A DNA stretch of 64,000 nt from Paraburkholderia sp. BL9I2N2 (GTDB lineage Bacteria > Pseudomonadota > Gammaproteobacteria > Burkholderiales > Burkholderiaceae). The notes beneath the pieces were generated by a model. It saw nothing but the letters and a program-made list of their open reading frames with translations. It was not told the origin of the DNA and did not search any database. Both the position numbers and the translations under genes were made by a program. The stretch is from NCBI RefSeq assembly GCF_004339745.1, contig NZ_SMGP01000002.1:1736001-1800000 (forward strand). The letters are read 5' to 3'. This document shows positions 52,567 to 61,728 of this stretch, in pieces; position 1 is the stretch's first letter; the number at the start of each line of letters is the position of its first letter.

Positions 52567-54114
52567 ATGATCGTGTCTCTTGTGAATCACGTCGCCGATA
52601 ACGCCACGACGTTGCGCGTATGGGCGGGTGTTCTCGCGGCTACCAATGGCACGGCGTCGGCGCTGGCCTGGACACTCGGCGGCAAACCGGTTGTGCCTTC
52701 GACAGTACGCCCGCTGCAGTGCTGGAAGGTTCAGGGAAAGCTCCCCTTCTGCTCCACGGTTGTCGAATTCAGTGGCCTTGCGCCGGCTTCCGAGCATGAA
52801 GTCGGATTGAGCGTCGACGCCGTCGCACCCGTCGTGCGCTCATTTCGCACCCTGCCTCAAGCGATCCCGCAGGAATTCGGCGAGCGATTCAATCTGCTGC
52901 TCCTGTCATGTTTTCACGGCGCCCAGGACCGGCATGGCGAAGCGGGCAGATGGATCTCTTCCTATAAGCCGCGTCCAGACCTCGTGCTGTTCGCGGGCGA
53001 TCAGGTTTATCTGGACCTGCCCACGGAACTCAACTTTTCGAATGACCAGGCCTGGCTTGAAGCGAAGTTTCAGGAAGACTACGTGAGCAACTGGTATGCG
53101 CCTGGTGCGTCGCCAGCGAACGGAAGCGGCATTCCAGAAGGGTTTCCACAATTGCTATCGCTGGCGCCCGTCGCGTCGATTCCCGACGATCACGAGTACT
53201 GGAACAACGCGCCCTTCAAGAGTCCGCTGATTCAGAACAGTTGGACGGAAGCGGGCAGGGACCGCTGGCGCACCGCAGCCGAAATCGGCTTCAGCATGTT
53301 TCAGCAAGGCTATCCGGGCCCGATGGGACAGCCGCGCGTGATCGACATAGAGCCTCTCACGATCCTGCTGCTGGATACGCGCAGTCAGCGCGAAAGAGGC
53401 GTCGGCAATGCGCCGGATCACGAGACGATGCTCGACCCGCCAGGGGCGCTGCTTGGCAACGCGGGCCGCAACGCGCTCGCTGCATGGGTGAACACGCTCG
53501 TTGCGTCCGCGAACACGCCGAAGCCCCGTTACGGTTTTCTATTGACGGGACAATCGCTCTTTGCCGATCCGGCGAGCGCGTTCGATGGTCACGTTGCGGA
53601 CTACGAACTGGCGAACTACGAAGCCGATTATCGCTTCATGGTGGAACAGATAGAACGCGTCTCGACGGCCGGCTTGCCGCTGACCTGCCTGACCGGCGAT
53701 GTTCACTGGGGCAGGATACTGCGCGCCGATACGTTGAACCGTGGCCCCGTCTATGAAGTGATTTCATCGCCCACGTCGCTGGTCAAGTCGATCGGGATCG
53801 ACGAATTCAAGACAATCAAATCGGCGATTACCGGCTGGTTCGGGCCACGCGACCCTTGGCCCACGCACCCTAACCCCGGCGACCCACCATCGAGATTCGG
53901 CAGCCTGGGCGACTATCAGTCGCTCCTGCTGCCGACGACGCTCAACCCTCGCCCCTCTTCATCGATGAGAGGCAATCTTGCGCTGATGCTTTGCATTCAG
54001 CGTGTGGGCGGCTCTCTCGATGTTCAGGTCGACTACGTGCCTCTTCATCGAGATCAGGAAGTGAATGCGAAAACGCGTTGGAGCGCGCATTTCAAACTGA
54101 CGGCTGCTCACTGA
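52567..54114 (+). CDS. PhoD-like phosphodiesterase/phosphatase
   Basis: A 515-residue protein of the PhoD/alkaline phosphatase D-like metallophosphoesterase family. Metal-ligand motifs in order: LLSCFHG, FAGDQVYLDLP (GDxxY), PDDHEYWNN (DDHE) and LTGDVHWGRI (GDxH). Unlike classical PhoD there is no Tat signal; it starts MIVSLVNHVADNATTLRVW, so it is cytosolic or exported in another way. An earlier in-frame ATG (52519) also lacks a signal. It is 24 bases upstream of the next gene and divergent from the broken protease. Confidence 0.87.
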   Translation: MIVSLVNHVADNATTLRVWAGVLAATNGTASALAWTLGGKPVVPSTVRPLQCWKVQGKLPFCSTVVEFSGLAPASEHEVGLSVDAVAPVVRSFRTLPQAIPQEFGERFNLLLLSCFHGAQDRHGEAGRWISSYKPRPDLVLFAGDQVYLDLPTELNFSNDQAWLEAKFQEDYVSNWYAPGASPANGSGIPEGFPQLLSLAPVASIPDDHEYWNNAPFKSPLIQNSWTEAGRDRWRTAAEIGFSMFQQGYPGPMGQPRVIDIEPLTILLLDTRSQRERGVGNAPDHETMLDPPGALLGNAGRNALAAWVNTLVASANTPKPRYGFLLTGQSLFADPASAFDGHVADYELANYEADYRFMVEQIERVSTAGLPLTCLTGDVHWGRILRADTLNRGPVYEVISSPTSLVKSIGIDEFKTIKSAITGWFGPRDPWPTHPNPGDPPSRFGSLGDYQSLLLPTTLNPRPSSSMRGNLALMLCIQRVGGSLDVQVDYVPLHRDQEVNAKTRWSAHFKLTAAH

Positions 54115-54138
54115 AACGCTCAAAGGGAGTCCACCATC

Positions 54139-54936
54139 ATGTCAGTCATCGCACGCCGGTCAAGAGCGGCAGCACGCAATAAGAATCTACTCGCGCTGAC
54201 ACGGCAGAAGAAGGAGGGCAACGTCGTGTGGATCAATCGGGCGCTCAAGAGCGTCCCGTTGAAAGGCATCAAGGAGCACAGTTTCGTTCTGTTGATCGGC
54301 GGCGCCGATCCGTTGTCGTTTCGCTTGAGACTCGCGCAGGCGCACGTGCGCAGTGACATGTCGCCGAGTTCGTGGTCGCAGGCGATGTTCGTTGGCGTGA
54401 AAAGCAAAGCCGCGACGAAGGATACGGAAGTGACCAGCGTGTCGCTTTCGCCCGACGCATGGTATCCGCCGGACGGATTTGCGCCCATCTGCAATGCGAT
54501 CCAGACAAGCACACTCGCACATATCGATTCGCCCGAACAGTATCCGAACCTGGCGCTCATCGTGTGGCCCGTCGCGGGCGAAGCGATTCAAGCGAGTCTC
54601 ACGCAACTGCGCCGTGAGCGCATGTCGATTGATCTGTCGAGCCTGCTGCTGCGTTGGATAGGCTATGCGTGGGGTTGCGGTGTGCCGTCGAATCCACTGG
54701 GCGAAGGCTTCGGCATGCCTTCGGCTGCGATGCTGGAGACGGCGTATGCGGCCAACGGATTCGATCTCACGCCGGGACTCGAGAGCCGGTCCAGTTGCCC
54801 CGAGGCGATCTGGCAGTCGGCAAGCTGGTGGCACGAGTACTACAACAAGGATGTCGAGAACCCGCAATACATCTACGGCGCATTCACCCGCGAGCACTAT
54901 CTCGTCGACGCATCGTATTTTCCGAGCGGCGGGTGA
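54139..54936 (+). CDS. Hypothetical protein coupled to the PhoD-like gene
   Basis: A 265-residue soluble protein starting 24 bases after the PhoD-like stop with GGGAG upstream of ATG 54139. It has a basic N-terminus (SVIARRSRAAARNKNLLAL), a beta-rich middle (SFVLLIGGADPLSFRLRL, LALIVWPVAG) and an aromatic C-terminal half with WWHEYYNKDVENPQYIYG. No domain is recognised. Spacing implies that it works with the phosphoesterase. Confidence 0.7.
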   Translation: MSVIARRSRAAARNKNLLALTRQKKEGNVVWINRALKSVPLKGIKEHSFVLLIGGADPLSFRLRLAQAHVRSDMSPSSWSQAMFVGVKSKAATKDTEVTSVSLSPDAWYPPDGFAPICNAIQTSTLAHIDSPEQYPNLALIVWPVAGEAIQASLTQLRRERMSIDLSSLLLRWIGYAWGCGVPSNPLGEGFGMPSAAMLETAYAANGFDLTPGLESRSSCPEAIWQSASWWHEYYNKDVENPQYIYGAFTREHYLVDASYFPSGG

Positions 54937-55207
54937 TGCCTTCTTGCGCTTACGCCGCTATCACTCGCCGTGTCTACCAAACACGATTGACCTGCTAGCC
55001 GCTCGCTTACGCGACAAGAAAGCAGGTCCACGGGCTCTCGAACCGAACGAACGACCTGCGTTCTCCCCCAAATCGGTCCGCGTGCCCGCCCTCCCCGCTT
55101 TTCACCAGTCTGTTACACACCCCCGCCGGCCCTGCGCAGCGTCAAGCTAATTCAACGCTAACTGTGCGCGCTCAGGATGGCGTCATCGAATCAGGGGACG
55201 TGACATC

Positions 55208-55765
55208 ATGAAACTCTTAAGAACCACTCGTATCGCCTTGCCCGCATGCTTGATCGCCGTCGCGCTTACCGGCTGCGCCGTCATGCCGCCGACTGGCCCG
55301 TCAGTCGTCGCATTGCCGCCAAGTGGCAAGCCGATTAGCGTGTTCCAGCAGGAAGACTATGCATGCCGGGACTACGCATTCCGCTCTAACAATGCCGCCG
55401 GGCAAACACAAGGCGCAATACCAGCCGGCGTCGGCAGCAGTGCGATCGGAACCGTGGGCGGAGCGGCCGCCGGCGCGCTGCTCGGCGCCGCGGCAGGCGA
55501 CGCCGGCGTCGGCGCAGCGATCGGTGCGGGCGCGGGCCTGCTGCTCGGCAGTGCTGTAGGTGCAAACGGCGCGCAAGCCACTTCGGCCAATCTGCAGGCG
55601 CGATACAACGCCGCCTACGCGCAATGCATGGCCTCGAAAGGCAACACTATTTCCCAGCCGGCCGTTTATACCACGAGCCCCGTCTACGCTCCGCCTCCGG
55701 TTGCGTACGCCCCGCCTCCTGTCGTTTACGGCTATCCGCAACGCTTCGGCTACTGGTCTTATTGA
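55208..55765 (+). CDS. Glycine-zipper outer-membrane lipoprotein
   Basis: A 185-residue lipoprotein: lipobox LTGC (Cys near 23) after IALPACLIAVALTGC; N-terminal Pro-rich head, then EDYACRDYAFRSNN (a Cys also at CMASKG later), a Gly-zipper stretch (IGTVGGAAAGALLGAAAGD and IGAGAGLLLGSAVGANG) and a Pro/Tyr-rich tail, PVYAPPPVAYAPPPVVYGYP. Similar to the YMGG-type proteins that strengthen the envelope. A promoter is not obvious in 54937-55207, which has no gene. Confidence 0.85.
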   Translation: MKLLRTTRIALPACLIAVALTGCAVMPPTGPSVVALPPSGKPISVFQQEDYACRDYAFRSNNAAGQTQGAIPAGVGSSAIGTVGGAAAGALLGAAAGDAGVGAAIGAGAGLLLGSAVGANGAQATSANLQARYNAAYAQCMASKGNTISQPAVYTTSPVYAPPPVAYAPPPVVYGYPQRFGYWSY

Positions 55766-55877
55766 TTGCTTCAGCTAATTTTCCGCTCACTCTACCGAGT
55801 GATGATGCGGTCATGGATCACGAACAGCTCAAGTCTGCTGTCGTGTCTGACTTAACCGCTACATGAGGGCGCTCAAC

Positions 55878-56414
55878 ATGTTTTCGAAAATCCTCGTCGC
55901 AATCAGTGCAAGTTCGGCCGATACCGTCCTGGCGTCGGCCATTGAAACCGCACGCAAGTACGACGCACAAATTGTCGTGCTGCATGTGGTCGACCCGACG
56001 CCCTCTTATCTGGGAGCCGCTGACGACAATTTCGGCTTGATCGTCGAGGCAATGAGCGCGCACGGACGCAAAGTCATCGCGCATGTCAGGAATGTACTGG
56101 ACGATCAAGCGCCTGAAGCGGAAGTCCGCATGGTTATGCTGCCGATGTGCGGCATGACGGTCGGCCGCGCGATCGCCGCTGTTGCCGAGGAGACGGGTGC
56201 TGACCTGATTCTTCTCGGCGAACGAAGCACGTCCCGGTGGCGCTGGTTGAGTGAAGACGTTGCATCGGAGGTAGTGCGCCGCTCCGGCAGGCCAGTCCAG
56301 ATCGCGGCCGATGCAATCGCATTGAGTTCGGCGCGTCATGCCGGCGCACGTTGGGCTGATGTATTTACCGCCCGACGCCGACCGGCTAAGACGCGCGTAC
56401 GGGCTAGCGTTTGA
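55878..56414 (+). CDS. Universal stress protein (UspA family), non-ATP type
   Basis: A 178-residue UspA-fold protein: MFSKILVAISASSADTVLAS and VVLHVVDPTPSYLG at the start, then ADLILLGERSTSRWRWL. The ATP-binding GxHGxxxxxxxxxGS pattern is missing; residues there read GERSTSRWRW, so nucleotide binding is doubtful. An Arg-rich tail of about 30 residues follows. GAGGGCGCTCAAC precedes ATG 55878; in-frame ATG 55863 is an alternative. Responds to stress in the family; role here unknown. Confidence 0.85.
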   Translation: MFSKILVAISASSADTVLASAIETARKYDAQIVVLHVVDPTPSYLGAADDNFGLIVEAMSAHGRKVIAHVRNVLDDQAPEAEVRMVMLPMCGMTVGRAIAAVAEETGADLILLGERSTSRWRWLSEDVASEVVRRSGRPVQIAADAIALSSARHAGARWADVFTARRRPAKTRVRASV

Positions 56415-56611
56415 TCGCCGTTTTTGGAGGTTTCGCCGCGACGGCGCGCGTTAGTGGCCTACGCGAGTCGAGCGAATAGTGGCGAGCGAGCTGTCGCTTC
56501 GACGAATGCGGCTGGTCGTTCGAGCGTCATCAAATGGCGACCGACGACGGCCATCGCCGAAATCGGCCGATCGAGTTTCGACGGCGCTTGCACACGCTCC
56601 TCCGAGCGCAT

Positions 56612-57316
56612 TCAGACGTCAGTCAAAAAATTCGGGTGCCTCGTGCGGATCTCGTCGACCTGGTTCAGCGTACCCGAGAGATGCTTGCGCAGCGCCGCCT
56701 GCGCGGCCTCGGCATCGCCCCTTTCGATGGCATCGACGATCTCGGTGTGATCGCGCACCACCGCCATCGTCTTGCCCTCGACCGGCAGGTGCAGGCGACG
56801 CAGCCGGTCGATGTGGCCGCTCAGTCTGCGCACCAGATCCCAGAGCTGTGGCACGCCCGCCGCCTCGTACATCTGGCGATGAAAGGCCTGGTCGAGCAGC
56901 GAGAACTGCTCGATGTTCTTCAGGTCGCGCACTTCCATCTGCCCGGCAATCGTGGCGCGCAACTGAGCGATCAGTGCGGCGTCGCGCTGCTCCGCAAGCG
57001 TGCGCACGATTTCCAGTTCGATCGAGCGCCGCAGGAAGTGCGCCTGCAACGCGGAAGTCACATTGATCTGGCTGACCACGGTGGCGTGCTGCGGAAAAAT
57101 GTCGACGAGGCCTTCCTCGCCGAGCTTCATCAGCGCATCGCGCACGGGCGTCTGACTCAGACCGTATTGAGTCGCCAGATCGGCGCGCGAGAGCACCGTG
57201 CCGGGCGCCAGTTCGAGGGACAGGATCATTTCGCGCAGGCGCTCGAAGACTTGCGGCGCGGCATGGCGAGACCGGTCGAGCCGGGTCGCCCTCGTCGGGG
57301 AAACGTTGATTTTCAT
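56612..57316 (-). CDS. GntR-family regulator (FadR/FCD subfamily)
   Basis: A 234-residue regulator with an N-terminal wHTH (ERLREMILSLELAPGTVLSRADLATQYGLSQTPVRDAL, about 25-62) and a C-terminal all-helical FCD ligand domain (about 90-225; Asp and His residues in LLDQAFHRQMYEAAG and MAVVRDHTEIVDAIERG are typical metal ligands). Start ATG 57316 (MKINVSPT) is preferred over 57361. Divergent from glucarate dehydratase; a palindrome lies between. Likely represses glucarate genes and responds to a sugar acid. Confidence 0.9.
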   Translation of the reverse strand: MKINVSPTRATRLDRSRHAAPQVFERLREMILSLELAPGTVLSRADLATQYGLSQTPVRDALMKLGEEGLVDIFPQHATVVSQINVTSALQAHFLRRSIELEIVRTLAEQRDAALIAQLRATIAGQMEVRDLKNIEQFSLLDQAFHRQMYEAAGVPQLWDLVRRLSGHIDRLRRLHLPVEGKTMAVVRDHTEIVDAIERGDAEAAQAALRKHLSGTLNQVDEIRTRHPNFLTDV

Positions 57317-57457
57317 GGCAGGACCAGAAGCGTGGGCACAGGCGGACACTGCTGTTTCCACGTGCTGAAATATTAATACTATAGCCGACGCGCGCGCGCT
57401 TCCGGCAGGCGTGCAGCCGTTTTCAGCGCGCCAGGCGCATGGGTTTTCCCCACTGAC

Positions 57458-57475
57458 GCACTAATACATTAGTGC
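57458..57475. promoter_or_regulatory. Palindromic operator in the gntR-gudD divergent region
   Basis: GCACTAAT-AC-ATTAGTGC is a perfect 8-bp inverted repeat with a two-base spacer, 49 bases before the glucarate dehydratase start and about 140 from the regulator start. FCD-type GntR regulators bind such short palindromes. It overlaps the region where the dehydratase promoter should lie. Confidence 0.65.
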
Positions 57476-57524
57476 TTTACCATGCGTCATCCACTTCCAA
57501 TCCCTCTATTTCCGGACTGCCGCC

Positions 57525-58799
57525 ATGACTCGCGACATCACCGTCACTCAGGTGCGAATTACGCCGATCGCCTTCCGCGACGGCCCTCTGCTCAACGCTG
57601 CCGGTATCCACGAACCGTGGGCATTGCGCGCCATCGTCGAGTTGGAGACGAGCGATGGCCGCGTCGGCATCTCGGAGACATATGGTGACGAGCCGATGCT
57701 GCGTGTGCTCGAGCAGGCCAAGGCGCTGGTGATCGGCCTGTCGCCGTTCGACCTGAACCGGATGGAAGAACGCGTGCGTGCGGCGATCAAGCCGAGCTCG
57801 GGCGCGGTCGAATTCGAACTTGCCCCCGGCTCGCACTCGGCCAAGAACGCGCCGAAAGTCATCAGCACGCTCGAAGTCGCGATGCTCGACTTGCAGGGGC
57901 AAATCATCGGCGCGCCGATCGTCGATCTGCTCGGCGGCAAGGTTCGCGACGCAGTGCCCTACAGCGCCTACCTCTTCTTCAAGTACGCGGAGCACGTCGA
58001 CAAGCCCTATGCGCCCGATGCCTGGGGCGAAGGCCTTAGCGCGGAGCAGATCGTCGCGCAGGCGCGTCGCATGATCGACCTGTACGGCTTCCAGAGCATC
58101 AAGCTCAAGGGTGGCGTGTTCGAGCCGGCGCATGAGATCGCGTGCATGCGTGCGCTGCATCAGGCTTTCCCCGGCGTGCCGCTGCGCCTCGATCCGAACG
58201 CCAACTGGACGCTCGAAACGAGCATCGCGGCCGCGCCCGAACTCGACGAACTGCTCGAGTACTACGAAGACCCGTGTCCGGGGCTCGCAGGCATGGCCGA
58301 ACTGGCGAAGCACACGCGCCTGCCGCTCGCGACCAATATGGTGATCACGACCATGGAAGATTTCCGCCGTGGCGCCGAGATGGGTTCGGTGAAGGTGTTG
58401 CTGTCGGATCATCACTACTGGGGTGGTCTGCGTGCGACCCAGACGCTCGCGCGCATGTGCAAGCTGTGGGATCTGGGCATGTCGATGCACTCCAACTCGC
58501 ACCTCGGCATCAGCCTGATGGCGATGACGCACGTCGCGGCGAGCATCCCCAATCTGACCTACGCGTGCGACACCCATTACCCGTGGCAGGAAGAAGAAGT
58601 CATCAAGGGTGGCCGCGTGAGCTTCGACAATGGCGCGCTACGCGTGCCCACCACACCAGGCCTCGGCGTCGAACTCGACCGCGACCGCCTAGCGGAACTG
58701 CATGCCCAGTATCTGTCGTGCGGCGTGCGCAATCGCGACGACCTGAAGCAAATGCAGAAGTACGACCCGAGTTTCAGCGGTAAAAATCCGCGCTTCTGA
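57525..58799 (+). CDS. gudD: Glucarate dehydratase-family enolase-superfamily enzyme
   Basis: A 424-residue enolase-superfamily dehydratase. The KxK base is in FQSIKLKGGVF (about 184-194), metal ligands in RLDPNANW (Asp), EYYEDPCPG (Glu) and ATNMVI, and the His acid in MHSNSHLGISLMAM (about 326-339), the signature of glucarate dehydratase rather than mandelate racemase. It removes water from D-glucarate (or idarate) to 5-keto-4-deoxyglucarate. The following two transporters supply the substrate. A downstream aldolase or KDG dehydratase is not in the window. Confidence 0.88.
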   Translation: MTRDITVTQVRITPIAFRDGPLLNAAGIHEPWALRAIVELETSDGRVGISETYGDEPMLRVLEQAKALVIGLSPFDLNRMEERVRAAIKPSSGAVEFELAPGSHSAKNAPKVISTLEVAMLDLQGQIIGAPIVDLLGGKVRDAVPYSAYLFFKYAEHVDKPYAPDAWGEGLSAEQIVAQARRMIDLYGFQSIKLKGGVFEPAHEIACMRALHQAFPGVPLRLDPNANWTLETSIAAAPELDELLEYYEDPCPGLAGMAELAKHTRLPLATNMVITTMEDFRRGAEMGSVKVLLSDHHYWGGLRATQTLARMCKLWDLGMSMHSNSHLGISLMAMTHVAASIPNLTYACDTHYPWQEEEVIKGGRVSFDNGALRVPTTPGLGVELDRDRLAELHAQYLSCGVRNRDDLKQMQKYDPSFSGKNPRF

Positions 58800-58906
58800 C
58801 CCGACCAGATGTGCCGCGCGCGATGTGCATTGCCACTCGCAACTATGTTGCATGAGATCTGAGTAAGTGCTGAGCGCCGACTCTGGTCCACAACGGAGAC
58901 AAGCCG

Positions 58907-60235
58907 ATGAGCAGATCCACCCCGGCCGCAACCGGTCCCGACCGAGCGGACGCGCTGGCAAGCGCCGTACGCAAGATCAAGTGGCATGTGCTGCCGCTCT
59001 TCGTCGTCATGTTCGTCGTCAACTACATCGACCGGGTGAACATCGGCTTCGTCCGCCAGCATCTGAGCGCCGATCTGGGCATCGGTGCCGCGGCCTATGG
59101 ACTCGGCGCAGGGCTCTTCTTCGTCAGCTACGCCGTCTTCGAAGTGCCGTCGAACATGCTGCTGCAGCGCTTCGGCGCGAAGGCGTGGCTCACGCGCATC
59201 ATGTTCACGTGGGGTCTTGCCGCGGTCGGCATGGCGTTCGTTCGGGGCGAGACGTCGTTCTATGCGATGCGGTTGCTGCTCGGCGCGGCCGAGGCGGGCT
59301 TCTTTCCGGGCGTCATCTTCTATTTCACTCAATGGCTGCCGCGCGACGAGCGAGGCAAGGCGATGGCGATCTTTCTCAGCGGCTCGGCGCTCGCCTCGAT
59401 ACTCTCCGGGCCAATCTCCGGCGCGCTGATGCTGATCAGCGGCTGGGGCCTGCACGGCTGGCAGTGGATGTTCGTGATCGAAGGCATGGCCTCGTTAGTA
59501 CTGGCCGGCTTCATCTGGTTCTGGCTCGACTCGAAGCCGCGCGACGCCAGATGGCTGAGCCGCGCCGAACAGGACGCGGTCGTCGCCGAGATAGAGGAAG
59601 AGCAGGGCGAGCGCGATGCGGCGCATGCGGTCAAGCCGTCCGTCTGGACTCTGCTACGCGACCCGCAGATCGTGATCTTCTGCGTGATCTATTTCTCGGT
59701 TTCGCTGACGATCTACGGTGCAACGTTCTGGCTGCCCAGCATCATTCGCAAGATGGGCCATTTCAACGATTTCCAGGTCGGGCTCTTCAATTCGATCCCG
59801 TGGCTGATCTCGATCGTGGCGATGTACTTCTTCGCGATGCTCGCGGCGCGTTTCAAGTTTCAGCAGGCATGGGTTGCGTGTGTGCTGTTGATCGCCGCGC
59901 TCGGCATGTATGCCGCCGGCCAGGGCAGTCCGATGTTCTCGTTCGTCGCGATCTGCTTTGCGGCGATTGGTTTTAAAGCCGCGTCGGCGTTGTTCTGGCC
60001 GATTCCGCAGGGCTACCTGGATGCGCGGATTTCCGCGGCGGTGCTCGCGTTGATCAATTCGATCGGCAATCTCGGCGGTTTCGTTGCGCCGGCGGCGTTC
60101 GGCTTGCTCGAGCAGAAAACCGGATCAATCGAAGGAGGGCTCACGGGGCTGGCCTTGATGTCGGTGGTGGCTGCCGGGGTCGTCTTCTTTTCCCGGATGA
60201 AGCCTCGCGAGGGGCGGTCCGCCCTCGCACTGTAG
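58907..60235 (+). CDS. MFS sugar-acid transporter (ACS family)
   Basis: A 442-residue twelve-helix MFS carrier of the anion:cation symporter family: NYIDRVNIGFVRQHL in helix 1, LQRFGAKAWLTRI loop and GAAEAGFFPGVIFYFTQW in helix 4-5. Its head (MSRSTPAATGPDRADAL) is cytosolic. Placed 107 bases after glucarate dehydratase, so it probably imports glucarate or a related acid with protons. ACS members of Burkholderiales also carry tartrate and phthalate, so other acids are not excluded. Confidence 0.9.
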   Translation: MSRSTPAATGPDRADALASAVRKIKWHVLPLFVVMFVVNYIDRVNIGFVRQHLSADLGIGAAAYGLGAGLFFVSYAVFEVPSNMLLQRFGAKAWLTRIMFTWGLAAVGMAFVRGETSFYAMRLLLGAAEAGFFPGVIFYFTQWLPRDERGKAMAIFLSGSALASILSGPISGALMLISGWGLHGWQWMFVIEGMASLVLAGFIWFWLDSKPRDARWLSRAEQDAVVAEIEEEQGERDAAHAVKPSVWTLLRDPQIVIFCVIYFSVSLTIYGATFWLPSIIRKMGHFNDFQVGLFNSIPWLISIVAMYFFAMLAARFKFQQAWVACVLLIAALGMYAAGQGSPMFSFVAICFAAIGFKAASALFWPIPQGYLDARISAAVLALINSIGNLGGFVAPAAFGLLEQKTGSIEGGLTGLALMSVVAAGVVFFSRMKPREGRSALAL

Positions 60236-60282
60236 GCGGTGTGCGAACCAGTTTGCCTGATTACAAACGTCCTGGAGACACG

Positions 60283-61572
60283 ATGAAAATTTTAGAAGTC
60301 CGTTCCGTCGCCGATCAAACGGCCGTCGGACGATACAGATGGACCATCTGCGCGCTCATCTTTTTTGCAACGACGATCAACTACATGGATCGCCAGATGC
60401 TTGGGCTGCTCGCGCCGCTGCTGCAAAAAGACATAGGCTGGAATCAGGTCCAGTACGCGCAGACTGTGATGGTGTTCACGGTCGCCTATGCAGTGGGTCT
60501 CGCGACGTTTGGCCGGATCGCGGATCGGATCAGCACCAAGGTCGTCTACGGCAGTGCCATGACGATGTGGAGCCTGGCCGCGATGCTGCACGCGATGGCG
60601 GCGACCGTCCCCGGCTTCGCGGCCGTGCGCGGATTGCTCGGGTTCGGCGAGGCGGCCAATTTCCCTGTCGCCATCCGCACCACAGCCGTATGGTTTCCGA
60701 AGAAAGAGCGGGCGTTGGCCACGGGCCTGTGGAACATGGGCGCAACCGTCGGCGGGATCGTTGCGCCTGCATTCGTACCGATCGCCGCTGTCATGTGGGG
60801 TTGGCGTGCGACGTTCATTGTGGGAGGGGCGGCCGGTTTCGTGTGGTTGGCAGTGTGGCTGCTCGTGTACCGTCCTCCGGCGGAGCATTCGTCGGTATCA
60901 AAGCGCGAGCTGGATTACATCAATTCGGATCGGGACGAAAACGTTGAGCAACCCGTGGGCTGGCTTTCAGTGCTGAAGTACCGCGAAACGTGGGCGTTCA
61001 TTTTCGGCAAACTGCTGACCGATCCGGTGTGGTGGTTTTACCTGTTCTGGCTGCCCAAATGGCTCAATGAGTCGAGGCACATCGACATCGGCAATCTTGG
61101 ACTGCCGTTGATTGTCATCTACACGATGGCATCCGTCGGCAGTGTGGCTGGAGGATGGCTGTCGTCCCGGCTGATGCAGCGTTCCCACAAACCTAACGTC
61201 GCACGCAAGATCGCGATGGGTGTCTGCGCGCTGTGCGTCCTCCCGATTGCGACGCTTTCGCTCTTTCAAAGCCTCTGGTACGCAGTCTTCGCCGTCGGAC
61301 TTGCCGCAGCGGCTCACTAGGGGTGGTCGGCAAATCTTGTCACGACCGTCGGCGACGTGTTTCCGCGCCGGATGGTTGGCACGGTGGTCGGTATCGGCGG
61401 CGTGGCAGGGATGATCGGCTCGTTCTTCTACTCGGGAATCATCGGCGAGACGTTGCAGCGCACCGGTCAGTATTGGGTGCTCTTCGCTGTCGGTGCATCG
61501 GCTTATCTGGTCGCGCTCGGCATCATTCATCTGCTGATGCCACGCATGACGCCTGTGAATCTGGAGCAATAG
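60283..61572 (+). pseudogene. Second MFS carrier (ExuT-like) with an in-frame amber codon
   Basis: The frame encodes a complete 429-residue carrier: NYMDRQMLGLLAPLLQKDIG at the start and FPVAIRTTAVWFPKKERA in the middle resemble hexuronate transporters. TAG at 61318-61320 (codon 346) stands after FAVGLAAAAH and before GWSANLVTTVGDVFPRRMVG; family members have Gln there (CAG to TAG). The last 83 residues (helices 11-12) would be lost. CTGGAGACACG precedes ATG 60283. Same direction and 47 bases after the first carrier. Confidence 0.85.
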
Positions 61573-61728
61573 ACTGCTCTCTGCTGAGGGTCTTCGGCAA
61601 CCCCGAGACTGGCAGGCCATTGATGCAACGCGCGTCAACTGCTCGACCGCTGCGAGATATCGCGTAACGCTCAAAACAACCCTGGTTTGTCTGCTGTACG
61701 TGCTTATTGGTTTCCTCAGGAGACCGCT

